Shown in pieces: positions 11,481-26,038 of a stretch of DNA of 64,000 nt. Made by a program: the position numbers and the translations under genes. The notes beneath the pieces were generated by a model. The model saw only the letters and a program-made list of their open reading frames with translations, was not told where the DNA came from and searched no databases. Numbering within the stretch: the first letter of the stretch is position 1; each line of letters begins with the position of its first letter. This stretch comes from Pithys albifrons albifrons. Lineage: Eukaryota; Chordata; Aves; Passeriformes; Thamnophilidae. Location: positions 20,851,066-20,915,065 of the forward strand of contig NC_092467.1 in NCBI RefSeq assembly GCF_047495875.1, given 5' to 3'.

Positions 11481-13924
11481 CATCATTTAAGTATGTATCA
11501 TCTGAACTTGATGGACATATATTTATCTTACGCTTGATTTCCACTTATTTGCAAAAAATTGATTTAAAGTTTGATTCATAATCTCAAAGAACAGAAATGA
11601 TAGCCATTATGTATGTAGTAATTGGTCACATATACAGCCTTCAGCACTACAATCAGTTTTTTAGGTGAATGAATGATGAGTAAGATGTCACATCATTCTC
11701 AAAGTATATTTAGGTCATTAGCTTGTCTGACATAGCATTAGTTATTACATGGCTTTGAAATCCTATTTATAATGGTAAGCACATAGATATCACTGGTTTT
11801 TTATACTGGTGAAAGATAGTGTCAACTTATGATTTTGCTCCCAATATTAATGCAGATATTTCTAAATCAGCTACTATCTTTCCCAATCTATACATTTACA
11901 ATATTTAACAGGTCAATGCAAATGTTATCCAATTAATTCATACTGTAAGTCAAAGCTAAAGTAAATTCATTCACATACTGTATTTTCTGTTTTACAGCAG
12001 ATTCCTTAATTTCACACTCCTTTATAAATTCTCAGGTAATCTTTTTCCTTATGGCTGCAAAGAGGTAAAAACAAACAGAACCTCCCACTGAACAAGTTAT
12101 TGCCAGGATCCACTATTCCTGTGACTCCCTGCCCTTGTTTAGCTGACTCCTTTAAGTATGTAGTTTGGTCATCTGACTGGAAGACATGCTTCCCAGGCAC
12201 ATTACTTTCAGTAGCTCCCTGTCTTTGGGGAGTAATTTTGTATTATTTTTATTTTATTTTCTAGGCATATATGTTGCTTCTCCTTAATTCTCTGGTGGTT
12301 ACTTTTCTTTCTTTCTTTCTCCTTTTTTTCCAGATTTGTTTTAATCCTGAAAAATTGCACTTTAACATTTTCTCTTTCATAGATTCTAATCTTCAGGTCT
12401 ATAATATTAGAAGCAGTTAATGTTCTTGAGTGAAGAGATGATTATGTGTGTTGTCTGTTTCTTGGAATAGAACTGTTCCTCTTGAAGATGGGACAATGAC
12501 GTACTGCATGAAGAAACAGCTTCTTATACAGAAGTCAGTGCACACACTTCTGTTGTCAGCTCTCGCTACTTATCCAGCACCCCAAAGACCTGAAAGTGTT
12601 TTCTCTAGCCCTTATTGCTAAATCACTGTCAGATGGGAGGAACAGAAAGAAGAGAGATTCCCTTTCTTTGGCGTAAGGAAGGAAAGGTTGTTGGTTTGTT
12701 TAAGATGAAAGGATGATCTCTGTGTATCATTTTCATATAGCATCTTTTCAATAATCGTCCACCTTCTCTTTGGAAAAGCAATGTCCCATCTGATGTCTCC
12801 TTTGCAGAAAAATAAGCATTTTGGAGGACTCCTTTATGGCATTCGAATATAAATAGACAAGAGATCCCATTTTTATTTACATGGTGATAACTGTATTGAG
12901 GATCATCCCAAACAAGATATCATTTTATTGAATTTTTACTTCTGAAAACAATTGCACATGTTTATATTGTAACTTTTATTTCAGTTGCAATAAAAACTTT
13001 GTTCTAAAACTGAAGTCTGTAAATTTGGCAAAGAAATTTAACTGCACCGTAGAACAGCCCGTTAAAAGGTTAAAAATAGAATTGTTCTGAAAGAGAACCA
13101 GCCCTCCTTACAATGTTTTGGTGCTACTGTAATAACAGGGAGTTCATAGAATTAGATGACTAAGAATTGTGAGAGTCATTTTGCAAAGGAAGGCACATAA
13201 TTGGAATTCAATCCTAAGACTTTGATGTCTGTATCTTGGCTGCATCTTGCCTGTGCCTAGCTTTTGTCACTCTAACACTGTATCAAAACCTAATAGAGAA
13301 GGTGTCTTCCTTTTGTTATTTTTGTTGTTCATATTATGCAATTGACCTATTTCCATTTAATTTACTTAGGAAAACTCAAAGTGCCTTTCTTTCTGCATTA
13401 TCAATATTTCTGATTTGCAATTCATTAAACATTTCTCTTAGCAGAGATGTCCTTAAAGGGTGGGCAAATTCCAGGGAAGGTTGATAAAAACCTCTAATGT
13501 AGCATGTTTAAAAACTGTGTAAAAGGGGTCGAAGAAGGATTAGCTGGTGTTATTAATCCATATCTTATATGACATTGAAAGTGTCATAAAATTCTCGAAA
13601 GATTCAAACAAAAGGACAATGTAAGGGCAAATTTATGCGTATAGAATCAACCTTGAAATACCTCTATTTCTCTCATTCTGGATACTCCCTTGTACCCAAG
13701 ACTTGCATCCTTTTTAAGCCTTGAAAGAAAACTAAGATCTACCTTTGACTAATTCTAAATGTTAAAGAAGTACTCCTGATTATGTTATTTTCCTGTTTTT
13801 TCTCATTAACTCTCCAAATTTCACAGTAAATATAGAAGTGCTCTCTAATGTACCTATATAAATAAAAGTAGACAGAAAGTATATATATTTCATATGGATG
13901 TTAGAAGAAATGTTAATAACTGAA
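11481..13924. other. AT-rich unique DNA, no gene recognised
   Basis: No recognisable gene or repeat family. A pyrimidine-rich stretch (CTTT units) lies near 12303-12331. Confidence 0.55.
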
Positions 13925-14421
13925 AATGAGAGATTGTTGCCCTGTACTCAGCACTGGTGAGGCCACACCTTGAATTCTGTGCTCATTTTGGGGCCACTCA
14001 CTACAAGAAGGTCACTGAGCACTAGAATGTGTCCAGAGAAGGGCAATGAAGCTCGTGAAGCACCTGAAGCACAAATCTTATGAGGAGCAACTGAGGGAGC
14101 CAGGGTGTTTAGGTCTTAGAGGGTTCTAGTCAGGTGCGGGTCAGCCTTTTCTCCCAAGTAACAAGTGATAGGAAAGAAGAAATGGTATCAAGTTGGATCA
14201 GGGATGTTTTAGATAGGACATCATGCAAAATGTCTTCACCAAAAGAGTTGTCAAGCATCGTAAAAGGCTGCTCAGGGAAGTAGTTGAGTAATCATCCCTG
14301 AAGATATTTAAAAATACTTGCATGGCACTTAGGGCCATGGTATAGTGCCAGCTAAAGGGTTGGACTGTATGATCTCAGAGGTCTTTTCCAACCTACTTAA
14401 TTCTGTATTTCTATTCTATAA
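13925..14421 (+). repeat. CR1 LINE, 5'-truncated, full 3' end
   Basis: About 500 bp of sense CR1. The 5' part translates as LYSALVRPHLEFCAHFG (from about 13943), matching the conserved LY-x-A-LVRPHLEYC block of CR1 ORF2, and is followed by 'gtccagagaagggcaatgaa' near 14031. The 3' UTR is recognisable at 'gggttggactgtatgatctc' near 14357 and 'ggtcttttccaacc'. The copy ends with degenerate 'attctgta / attctata' octamers at about 14399-14418. Stops and small indels show it is inactive. Between about 14110 and 14150 the consensus order is disturbed, suggesting an internal deletion. Confidence 0.93.
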
Positions 14422-17091
14422 GATAATGGATACAAATGTTTATATAGGAAAAGTATCTGCAGGTAGGGGTGTAATTGTTTTATAAATGTTTTAAACAGGG
14501 GAGTAGAATCATGTAAGATTTAGTATCAAATGTCATTTCTGAATGACTGTATTTTTAGGAGCTGAGCATCTTGTTGATATTTTCACCTTTGTCTTTCCGT
14601 AAAGCCACACAATGAATGTGCAAAGTGTGGAAATATTAAGATGTAGTTTTCTCTGGAAGCTTTTTCAAAGAATAATTTTTCAGGCCATAATACCATCTGT
14701 AAGTAACCTTTGTTTCAATAGAATTGCTTATTTAAATCACATTTCACAAATCACATTACTTAATTGTTTTCACAACAGTAATTCTTACACTTACTCCAGA
14801 TTATAGGGCATAGGGGTAAGGTCGATTTCTCAAGCAAAGTACTGACTGTAACTACAATCCACCATCTGAGCTTTTTCAGCAAATAACAAATAACATTTTT
14901 ATCATGCTGACGATCACAAAAATAGCATGGAATAAAAAAGCTGTTAAAACCTTTTCTGCACCCTTAGATAGCTCTGTAAGTCACCTATAGGCTAAGATTC
15001 ATAACAATTTTTTTATCCTTAGCAGGCAAGGAGTAAGATAATTGGCTTGTCTGACTGTGTATCTGTTCCAAAAGCATCAAAACAATATATGCAATAGAAT
15101 CCGAGTGGGAAAAAAATCACATGGTAAAATGATAGATGATAATATGCCCACCAGGTAAACTTTATATTTGGCAGGGTTAGGGATCAAGGTTATAGCTAAT
15201 AATGTATTGCAGAAGACTGTAATTGTCTGGAATATTTTCTGATTATATTCTTATTTCTAAAATAGTATTTTGATGTACTGCAGCTTGTCTTAGGCTCTGC
15301 AAGGTATTAATAGAAACATGTCCTTTAGTATAAGTATTCTGTTCGACATAGGAAGAATATATCGTTCAAAATAAGAAGACATGTTTCATTTTATAATTGG
15401 TTAAAAACTCTTGAGAAATAGTTGTTCATTCTGGAAGGTGCTGTAGAGAATAAATTGCCTCTTTTGCTTCAAAAATCCACAGTCTTATCTTTTTGATTCA
15501 AGGTTTTTCTCAAAAAGTAAATTTAGAGACCAAGAGTGTGGAAAATTCTGTTCCTATCTTTTGTGTGGTAAGGAAAATATTAAAGGAAATGACATCAAAG
15601 ACCTAATACTGTGGATTTTGTTTTGGTTTATTTTGGCAGTGAACCTATTAATACCTATTCTTTTAGACTCACACTTCTTTTCTTTATTTTCTTTTTTTTT
15701 CTCCCCTAAAGTTGAATAAAAATAAATTCCCTCTGCACTAAATCCTAACAAATCTAATCAAAGGCAGTCACTTCACTAAGGGGAAGCAGGGGGTGGGAAG
15801 GAACTAAATTACAACTTTCTAAGAGATCCTGAAAAGCAAAATGGAAAAAAGCCATAGTCAATATAATAAATCATAACATCATAGAGAGCTTATTTGGAGG
15901 GAGTTAAGGAGTGTTGATTAAGGAGGTGTTGGTGTTAAGGTTGTAATCAGGCAGCCATTTCAAGTCTCACTTTCACAGCCTGCTAACATGCAGGAATAAC
16001 ATTTATTTAGAGAGTTATGTGACTGATGTCAGAGACAGATGAGAAAGGGATTTTTTTTTCTCCCCCTTCTTTCAGCTGTAGAATAAAAACATGTAAAGGC
16101 TTTATGAGTTATAAAATGAGATGTGTTTTATGATTTTGTTTCATACTCCTCCAGAATGAAAGCTACCTTTTCCAAATATGCAAATTAACATCTGTATAAG
16201 CAGAACCTGGAAAAAGTAAAATGGACTCTTTACATGCTCAAATCAGTATCTGTGTACATATGCATGTGAATATGATAGACTGATATAGCGCTGGATGGGA
16301 AATTTGTGAGTAAAGGCCTTGTCTTCCCTCAAACTGTGTAAATTGAAAATAATTCTGCTGAATTCATAGACAGAGATCTGCTGTCAAAATGGCATCTCAG
16401 AGAAAATAATACTTTAGGCTGTTGCATGTCTAGTATTTACACTGCTGAAAAAAAAACCTGTCTGATTTTCATCTCATTTTAACACTTTGCATAGCTTGAA
16501 TACTGTGTATTAATAAGCTGAGGGAAAACAGAATGAAACTGGCACATACACGTGTATAAGAACACCATGATGGAACAAAGTCCTATTTTCCTTCTAGCAA
16601 ACTTGTCTGTATATGGGCAAATCCAAGTTCAATGTATTGCGATTCATTGCTTGAGTTACGTTTATGCCAAATATGCTCTGTCAAGGGAGCTCACTCTAAT
16701 CTCTAACTTTTACTGAAGCTACTGAGAATATACTAGTAGTAACAACACTGCTGTTACCTCGAAGGTCTAAGGATATATGAGATGATTCACAGGGGAAAGG
16801 TAGTATCTTTCATCAACTAATACAGCTATGACAAAGGAACAAAATTTTGGGTAGGCAAATTGTATGCAAGATGTATAAGATGACCAAACTTGATGATGTG
16901 ATATGATATTGATAATGTTAGCCTTAGGTATACTAAAGTGCTTGGCACTGAAATAAATATTGAATTAAAAGGGTTCTATATGGTGTAACCTTTAGCCAAG
17001 CATCCTTATTAGAGAAGATGGCTATTTGCTTTATCTTGCCTTCAAAAATGTTTTGCTAGCAATATGAGTAGGTATAAAAAGAAACTACAAA
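14422..17091. other. AT-rich unique DNA, no gene recognised
   Basis: No gene or known repeat seen. A T/C-rich stretch lies near 15671-15703, and a purine-rich G/T segment ('ggagggagttaaggagtgtt' and following) near 15896-15943. Confidence 0.55.
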
Positions 17092-17128
17092 CCCCCCCCC
17101 AAAAAAAAAAAAAAAAGAAAACCCCAGA
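17092..17128 (+). repeat. C9/A16 homopolymer junction
   Basis: Nine C (17092-17100) are followed directly by sixteen A (17101-17116) and then GAAAACCCC. This is low-complexity sequence prone to length variation and sequencing error. No retrotransposon body could be recognised upstream to make it a poly(A) tail. Confidence 0.9.
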
Positions 17129-20100
17129 AATTATTCATAGACCTAATTTAATTTTGATCTAAACAAAACAGCCAGGAAAATCTGTAGCCTGAAAGAGAGT
17201 AACAAGATGAAGGAAAGAGGCTGAAGGAATATCCAAAGGTTTCCTCTGCAGTACTTACACTCTGTGTTCTTTTTGTATAGCTCTGCTTTAGGGTCTCTTT
17301 TTGAAGATGAAAATGGAGAGATGAAGATGAAAAATAGAAAGAAAATTCACTTTCCAGCCTAATCTTATTCCAACTAAGCCTACTATAGATTTTTATGTAA
17401 TAAAATATGAGATCAAAAAGAATAAAGCTTCAATAGCACACATCCATTCCAAATTAGGCAAATAAAAATGAAAAGAATCAGCTTCAATGATCTAGAAGGA
17501 GGAAATGTAAGCAAACACCTAATGAGAAATCAGATACTCTTCAACTTTATGACTGAAAGACATAGTGAATTAAGCAGCAAGGCTAGCATATGTAAAAGTT
17601 TTGATTAAAAAAACATTGTTCCAAAAACCACTCAAAAATGCATTACTATACTTCTTAAGAGTAAGAAGAATAAGAATAATAGGAAGAAAAACACTCAAAA
17701 ATGGTCCAGTTTAACAGTAACTGATCCTTGAACAAATCCAGCTGTGACTGTGAGACAGTCCAATGAAGATTTGATATCATTTACCGAGCAAAAAAGTTGA
17801 CAGAAAATTTGAAGTATCTATTCATTCACACACATGGCAAACATTTTGAAAGAATAACAGTATTTTTTTACTTTTCTTTTTTACTGTTCTTTTTTTTTCA
17901 TTTAGTACACGGGTGGAAGCAGACTAAAGCCCAAACCTACAGAGAGAAATTTTCTGTTGTTTCTGAACATACTTTTGAATTCATGGGCACCCAGAAATTG
18001 GCAAGATAAATATGATATGATTTAAAGAAAGAAAAAAATACAGAAAATCTTTATATTTTGTTTATATATTCTGTTCTTTCATTTTCCTTAAATGGCAAAG
18101 AAATAGCTTTTTTTTTAGCCCAGAACAATGCCACTAAAGCTATATAGCTGCTAGCTGAAGTTGCCTGATGTCTAGCCAGTCTGAAGCCGGAGTAAGTTTG
18201 GGTCTATTTGTGTCTTTTTGTGTGAGCAGGGTTTAGCTTATGGTTGGGAGTGTTAGATGGCACTGGAATATATTCTGTAAATATACAAATTGAAATGGCC
18301 CTTTTAAAGTGTTTCAATTAAAACCAGTGAGTACAATTGTATGTATGAAACTTAAATGCTATTGTCTACAAATTCAGGAGAATCATATATGTTTGAAAAA
18401 TAAGGTCTTATCTTCTAAACCCTCCCATACTTATCTGAAAGTTCATGTAAACGGCTATTTAGAAAGCAATTCCCAGGAAATGGAATTACTGCACAGGACA
18501 GAAAAGGCTTTGTATTCATAGATAGCTTCCAACTTGGCTCAGACCACCCAGATAACTGAGACACTGTGATCAAAACAGAAGACATGCTTATACTAACTGT
18601 GACTCCCCAAATCAAGGCTACGTCTTCGTAAACTACTTTCCCCATAATCATACGATGATTTTACATTTCCCTATCTTTTAAACCAAATTGCAGCAATGTT
18701 TACCTGACATATATTAATGATTCTTGGCATCTTTATATATATTCCATTTAGGAAAAAAGTACTTTGATCTCCAGAGGGGAAGTTCATGCCTATGTGGAAA
18801 TCTACTTGAGGACTTCATAAAACACACTGGCTTTTATGGGCCTATTATGCAGAAGTGTAAACAGATCTCAGTTCATGAAAATGAGAGTGCAGGTTGTGCA
18901 GTTGCATTGTTGAATGCATAATTGTTGGGCCTACAAACATTCAAAACTTAGCTACATGAGAGGATAATTGAATTAAAAAGACTAATATGGTGATGAAATA
19001 ATGTGTATTAAAATTGGATTACACATTCACTGCCTTTTCTGCACAGAAGATGTTGAAACATACCAACAGTTCTGAAAGTATGAAGACTACAGTGGAGCTG
19101 ATCATAATAATATAATTCTCCATCTCCTAAATTTATCAAATAGAGTAGAAGAATAGAGACTAGAATTTGTGGGCTCCAGGATAGTGCCTAGGGGCTTTGC
19201 CATTCCTCTCTGTTGTATTGAGCAGCAGAGTAATGAGATAGTGTTAACTGCAATGACTTGACTGAAGATCTATTAGCTATTAGCTGTTGTATTAAAAAAA
19301 AATTAGTTCATACCTACATAATTTCTGGAGTTGAGTAATCAATAATGAATTTATTATTATTTAATTTCTTTTCACTATTTTCCATTCAGCATTCAAATTT
19401 TCAACTTTTGTTCCACAGAATGATAAAGGTTAGAATTTTTTTCTTAATATAATTGAAGACACTACAATCAAAGTGTTGATAATTGTATATAATTACATGT
19501 CGGAGACAAACTGCGAAGAGAAGGTTAAGCACTTCAAGAGGAGACAAAGGAATGGTAGACCAGCAATTTCTCTACAAGCACCCTGGAGAAGGGTCATCCC
19601 ACTCTTTGTACTGTTGTATGGCCAGAAAATGACCTTTAGGAATTTTCCAAAACAGAAGGGAACCTCGTTCTGAAAGACTGAACATAAAGATTCAAAATCA
19701 TAGCCTTATCCTTTCTTCCAATTGTTCTGTGAAGACAGAAACATTAAAAGAAATAGGAACACTATCCAAGAAGCCTATAGTATGAGGCAGAGATTTTGTG
19801 CTACTGTTTAAATCAGAGTATTTAATATGTGGACATGTGTTTGGCACTGCTCAATTACAGCAGCTCCACATATTTTCATGGTTTGATGCCTCAGAATAGA
19901 GTATCTCTTAAAGGACTTCCTGAGCATGTCTAATTCCTTGCTGAATCAGCTGGACTGGTAGAGACTCAATTTTTACAGCTGTCTCAGCCTTTCATTCTAG
20001 AAAAGCTGCAAAATACTTAGCAGAGAATCAAACTCTGTGGTAACTTATTGGTAGGATTTTTTCTGAAACGATAGAGTAGCTACAGCAGTAATTCCCATTT

Positions 20101-20399
20101 CCATAGGAAAATTGTGTTCTACTTATCCAGCTATTTAAAAAATGGTATTGAAGATTCATTTTGTCAAATCATATTTTCATCTGTAAGACCTTCTATTTTT
20201 AAAAATGTAGCATATTTTAAAAGACAATTAAAATATTAAAATGTGTCATTTTTATTTATCAGCAATACCAAACAAAAAAATAATAATTTCCATTTATTCT
20301 GATTGAAACTGTAATTTATTTTGAATTTATTTTTTCCTTATTTCACCCCTAGGCACAAGCTAAAATTTCTACATGTCCGTTGGAAGGTGTAGAGCCTTA
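17129..20399. other. AT-rich unique DNA, no gene recognised
   Basis: No gene recognised. Short AAG/AAT-type purine repeats occur near 17659-17690. Open frames of 60-78 codons at 18309-18651 overlap on both strands and have no domain or exon signals. Confidence 0.55.
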
Positions 20400-20472
20400 C
20401 AATTAAAAAAACACACAAAGAAAACAGAAAAACAACCAATCAAACAAAGCAAAACAAAATAAAAATCAAAAA
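20400..20472 (+). repeat. A-rich low-complexity tract
   Basis: About 70 bp almost purely of A with scattered C (ACAAA/CAAAA units). It could be a degenerate poly(A)-like tail, but no recognisable element precedes it. Confidence 0.75.
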
Positions 20473-23400
20473 CCTCAAAAAGTGATTTACTGTGTAATGG
20501 GAAGTTCAGATTTGTACTTTCCCATAACATACTTTTCATTAGAAGATCCAATTTCTGAGTTGTTCATACTGTACAGTTCTCATTCATAGAATGTTCTAAT
20601 GAGAATAATTGCAGAAATTTTGTATTTTGTATATAGTATTTTGTAAATATAGTATTTATACCTTCCATCCAGTGAAAACATTGCAGAAGCAGAAGCAAAG
20701 CAGAAGTATATGGGGGATTCCATCCACCTGGATTGTCAGCTGCATCTTTCAGGTTATTTTCTAAAAAAAATGATCTAATCAGAACTATTAATCCAAACAA
20801 TAATTGTCTGCTGAAGATATTTGAAATCTGAACTTTGTAGTCATGGATTTTCTTCATAAACCTCTAGGAAGAGGTGAAGGAGTTGGCAACTATAAAAGTG
20901 TAATGGGAATCTTCTGTTTGCCTTTTGAATTGGTATCTTGTGAAAATACAATCATTGCCTGGTGAATTTGTGTGGACTCACTGCAGGAAAAGAATCTCAG
21001 TTGTGTCTTGGGAGGTAAGAATATTGTGAACTTGACTTGATGCCAGAAGAACCCAGTGCCAGTCTGAACAGGCTACCCCTTCTAGGGAGCAGGAATTAAA
21101 CATTAGTTTTAAAAACATTGTTGTTATTTATTATTTGGGGCCAAGTTTTTTAGTAGGTGAACTTTTGATGAGATTTTCACCTTTCTAGCTCTTCTAATAT
21201 ATCTTCTTTATCATAATATTTGTTTTTATTTATGCTCTGGTGATAGTAATCTGTATATAGCACAATGGGATATTATCCCACAGCTGCTTGATTTGTCTTT
21301 GTCTGTGTGTTGCAATCCCAAAACATTCTCTCAGAAAAAAATACAAAGTAAACTTCAACTGTAGTCCTTTAAGCTTCAGAAGGCTGACAATTAGATGCCT
21401 TTCTGTACTGTGAATTTACTGTCATTTACTATGAATTATGGACATGCAATATCATGCAGGAATTGCGCTGAGGACATGAATATTCAGGTTAGTACTAGAA
21501 AGAATTGCCTGAACTGTGAGACAAGTTAAAAATTTTTGAAACACATACTTTTGGGAACAATATTTGAAACCTAAGCTTCCATTTCTATTGTTGTAATTTC
21601 AACACTTTTATGGTAGCTATCACCTCTAACTATTAGGGAACTCCTACTAGTCATGCACTTAGAGTGACTCCACTGGCAGCAGCTCAAACACAACTGGGAA
21701 CTTGACTAAAAGTACTGCAAACTAGACTATTTTTTTGCTCTTAGGTGAAAGTCAAATGAGAGCAACCCCCAAAATGCTTATAGACAGCAATCTTAAATCA
21801 CTGTGCATGTTGCTGTTAACTTCCTGAAATAAAATTTTTGAATATGAGAATATGTATCTATAGTTAAGGCAATGGGTTTGTAACTGTCTATTGACCTTCA
21901 CTTGCTTTCTGAGAACTTTGTAAGCATGTGCATGGCTCTGAACATTTTATAATTTGATATTCATATTCCAGGTTTACCTCCTCTAACTATTTCAAGAAAG
22001 TGCATTAGAGATTTTTTGTTGCCAGAACCATAATGACCCTCAGTTCTTTCCAGACTGTTTTAGGGTGTTAATATTTCATTTGCAATCATACTCTCTGAGT
22101 TTAAAAATTATTATGAATGTGTATAGAGTAATGGAATATGTTTCTCATTTGAGAGGGGTCATTATACTGATAGCTTTAAACACAAAATATCCAATGTGAA
22201 CAAATCTTTCTTTTACCTTCCATGTGCTTGATTCAGACCCCAAAAGCTTAAATCAGGAGTGTCTTCCATTATCTAAGTGCTCTCATATCCATGTGCTTCA
22301 GGTGCTTATGCAGCATCTCTATTTCTTTGTTAGTTCCCTAAGTTGATGACCACTTATGTGATTATGTATTTTATTGAACTGGGAGTGCTGAGATCAAAGT
22401 TAGAAATAAATGAGTGCTGCTGAATATGGGTAAGTGTACATATCTATTGAATTGTTTAAATAATTTAGATTAATCTTTCAAAAAGCAGAAATCACATCTG
22501 AGAAAGACACCTGTGGATTTTAGAAATCAAGTCTGGTGGCTGATTATAGTATTATAAAGAATAGCTTCTTCAACAGCTTTATGCCTCTAAGGTGTGCAAA
22601 GCAGCATATTATTTCTCCTGAATGGGCAGTAAGAGCTTTATACTATGGAAGTTAAAAATCTCTCAGAAATGAAAGTATTCATATCTTCTATTTGAGCTCG
22701 TTGTAGAATAGCTCATGAAACTGAATGATCAGCAAGAATTTTAGGACAATTTTGTCTGTTTTTATTTGCTTGCTGAATGCAAGATCATTTAAATATTCTT
22801 TTATTTAAAGTATAATTAGGAGGCAACAGCACTGTGAACAGCTAAATTATTTAACTGCTTCAGAAAAAAAAAAGCTAATCTTAAATTTCATTCAGAAAGC
22901 TTTTGAATGGAAAAATTGAGGGCTATAATTTTGTTCTTTTCTTTCTAGGATAAGCTACAGAAAACTTTAGTTTGATTCCCACAATTGTGTTGCACAAAAA
23001 ATGTATTTAATAAAAAGGAGATCAATATTTTATATAGACATTTTCACATTCAAATTTTCTTTTTTCCCTCTGAACACTTAAGAACCAGCTTTCTTCCTTT
23101 CATAATTCTTTTCTCTGATACCTTTAAGTCTCAATTAGTGATATGCTTAGTGTTTCTGCATCTAGCTCACAAAATAAATGCCTTCCTACAAAAGCATTCC
23201 GCTTAGTGCCTCACAAAGAAATTCTGACAATTCTACATTATTAAGAGTCATAAGTAGATCAGTAAAGAGAAATGAATAAATTCAAATGCATTATGTCACA
23301 AGAAAAACACATTATGCTTCTGACAACTACTGACTTACGGAGGCGGAAAAAAGTGAAATGAACTGGTATTAAGTTAAAAAAAATCTGGTCAAATCCATTC

Positions 23401-23822
23401 ATTTTACTGAAAAATCAATTTAGTGACAAGATATTTTGATAATTAGGATAAGAAGTTCTGAATGGGTTTTTTTTCCTGTATAATTTCTAATCCTGCTTTT
23501 ATGATCTTAATTGAAAATTTTATTTATTCTGAGATTTAAACTATTTTTTAAAAACAGTGGGATGTATTCACAAACGTTCACGAGATATCTCTTTTATTAG
23601 CATATAGATAGGCATAGCATTTAAGAAACATCAAAGGTAAAAATATATTTTGTTCATAAGCATATAAAATACATAAGATGATTTTTAATTGTTTCCTCTT
23701 GTTTAGTACCACGTCGCTGTATAACTCCATTGACCTTTGTGAAAATGTGCAAGTTCTCAACACACTGGAAAGTATAGCAGTGGCTAAATAAGAGCTTAGA
23801 GGCCTAATTATAAATACTAGTT
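20473..23822. other. AT-rich unique DNA, no gene recognised
   Basis: No gene recognised. A two-copy tandem (TTTTGTATATAGTA, then TTTTGTAAATATAGTA) sits at 20625-20654. Confidence 0.55.
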
Positions 23823-23823
23823 A

Positions 23824-23866
<43 letters not shown>

Positions 23867-23901
23867 ATAGATAGATAAATAAATAAATAAATAAATAAAT
23901 A
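23823..23901 (+). repeat. (AAAT)n microsatellite with GATA interruption
   Basis: About 79 bp of AAAT tetranucleotide repeat, interrupted once by two GATA units (about 23868-23875). The pure arms on both sides make length polymorphism likely. Confidence 0.97.
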
Positions 23902-25785
23902 TCTTCTTCCTGTCCCACTTCAAGACTATTTTATTTATTTATTTTTTCTCTCAAGTACTTAGAAATATGTCTGTTCTCTAGACTTTCTGAGCACATAGAG
24001 AAATTGTTATCATTCTTTTTTCTTTCTTTGTGAGATGTTTAAGAACTGTGTATGAGTTTAAGAAGTCCAAATTTCTTTATTCTGTTTTATGGTATTTTTC
24101 AATAACATGAATAAGCTTCTGACATGTACATAATTAGCAGGTGAATCAGTCTTTTTTGCCTGTTAGTGATGGGCTCAGGGCAATCATAGCTATGATAAGG
24201 CTCAGGTAACCCAAAATTTAGTGATTCAGATATCCTCTTGGCCAAAATATGTCACATGAATTTAGATGTTCTGTATCAAAATTTAGATGTACTGTAGGTG
24301 GGAACCACTGAATTGTTTGAAGGAAATAGTATAAAATTATTACCATATATATTTTTTTTTTTAAAAGCACAATGTGAATACTAACTGTGTGAATGAGGCA
24401 TGTTCTGTGTTCTGCATTTGCCCTCTGACTTATTTGGGGACAATTTTGGCCCTCAGCATGAAACAGGCTGGCCATTACTCTGGCAGAATTTCCCCCTCCT
24501 TCCAGCGTACAAAGCACACAAAGCATATTTGTAACTGAGTAAATATGCTGCCATTGCATGCTGAGCTATGTGTCACTGACTTTAATGTACATGGGAAGCA
24601 TTTATGTTGTATTAGCAGAAATCAATATTAGTGGTTTGTTCTGTGACCTGAATAGAACCTTTGAAATTACTTAAAAGCCACTATAAAGAACTGTTGCAGT
24701 TCTGAGCAAACTAACAATATGAGATGTGGCTCCTTATCACCACCTTTTCTTCACTTCTGTGTAGAAGAGTTGTTGTTGCTTTTTTCATATAAATTTGTTC
24801 ATATAAGTAGCATATTGTCCTTGGAGAAGAAGGACTTTTCTATTGAGCTTTTAAATTTATCCTTTTTTTTACAGATATGATCTAGGGAAGATAACAAGAT
24901 GAAGCATTCATATCTCTGTACCTTCTATACACAATATATCTTCTCTCAATAAAGACAGAAAAACAGACTATATAAATAAGAAAATAATCCTATATTTTTC
25001 CTGGTTTCATCATATTTTGCCATGATCATGTAGCCATCCCTGTCTTAGAACATAGAGATAAGTTCCATGGTTTTTTCCTTAATTCTAAATAGTTCTCTTT
25101 TCTATTTGAATGGTACACATCACCAGATGTCACAGAAACAATGTTTCTTTGTGTGCTTCATCCCAGAAAACTCTAATTAGCTGAATATTTACTAACCACA
25201 TACTGCTAGCCATATGCCTTTTGAAATTTTACCTACATCTTCTGAATCTCACATCTTCTAGAAACACATTTGATTAATCTGAAACTCTGTATAACTGATA
25301 TTGTTAAAAATCTACACCCTCAAGTACTGAGACAATCTAGTCTTACTTGCATTTCAATGCTGCAATTAAAATTTTACTAGCTACGTGATTCTGCCAGCAA
25401 GAAATGTACTATATAATGTTGGTATCAGAACAATGCAGATTTAGAAAAGACCTACATGCACCATTTTCATAAATTTTTGAAGGTATTTATGAGTTTAACA
25501 CATACATTTGTGTAAGAACAATTTCATCACAGCAGAATTTTGGCTGAGATAAATTATTCTAGAAAATATTTGTTGTTTAATATCTTCAACCAATTTCCAC
25601 TAAGTAAATGAAAATTTGTACCAACTCATAAAAATTTACTTGCATGTTTGAGCCAAAATCTGCTCTTTAAGAAATGCACATTTAGATCCCATTGGGACTA
25701 ATAATGTCTTTGTGAACTGAGAACAAAACAAAGGGAGGAGTTTTCTCGAGAAATGGGGACATAGTTAATTTAACTTTTCCCTCTC
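23902..25785. other. AT-rich unique DNA, no gene recognised
   Basis: No gene recognised. A small 21 bp-period duplication ('tttagatgt.ctgta' twice) lies at 24261-24296. Confidence 0.55.
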
Positions 25786-25826
25786 TCTCTTTTTTTCTTT
25801 TTCCCTCCCCAACCCTCATCCCCCAG
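25786..25826 (+). repeat. Polypyrimidine tract
   Basis: An almost pure C/T run of about 40 bases (CTCTCT, then T-rich, then CCCTCCCC and CATCCCCC). A splice-acceptor role is not supported because no exon-like sequence follows. Confidence 0.85.
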
Positions 25827-26038
25827 TTTTTACTGCAGATCTATAAGGTTTTGTTTGGAACTTCCATTGTTCATTCTTCAGCAAAGATGTGTGTGTGTGG
25901 TTATAGCAAACCCATAGTCACTGCTTTTACCATTACTATAGCCATCACAAGAAAACATTTTATGACAAAGTCAGGGTATATATCTCATTCCAGATGACTG
26001 ACTATCTGAGACTATATAAAGGACTGTTGGATTTTCTT

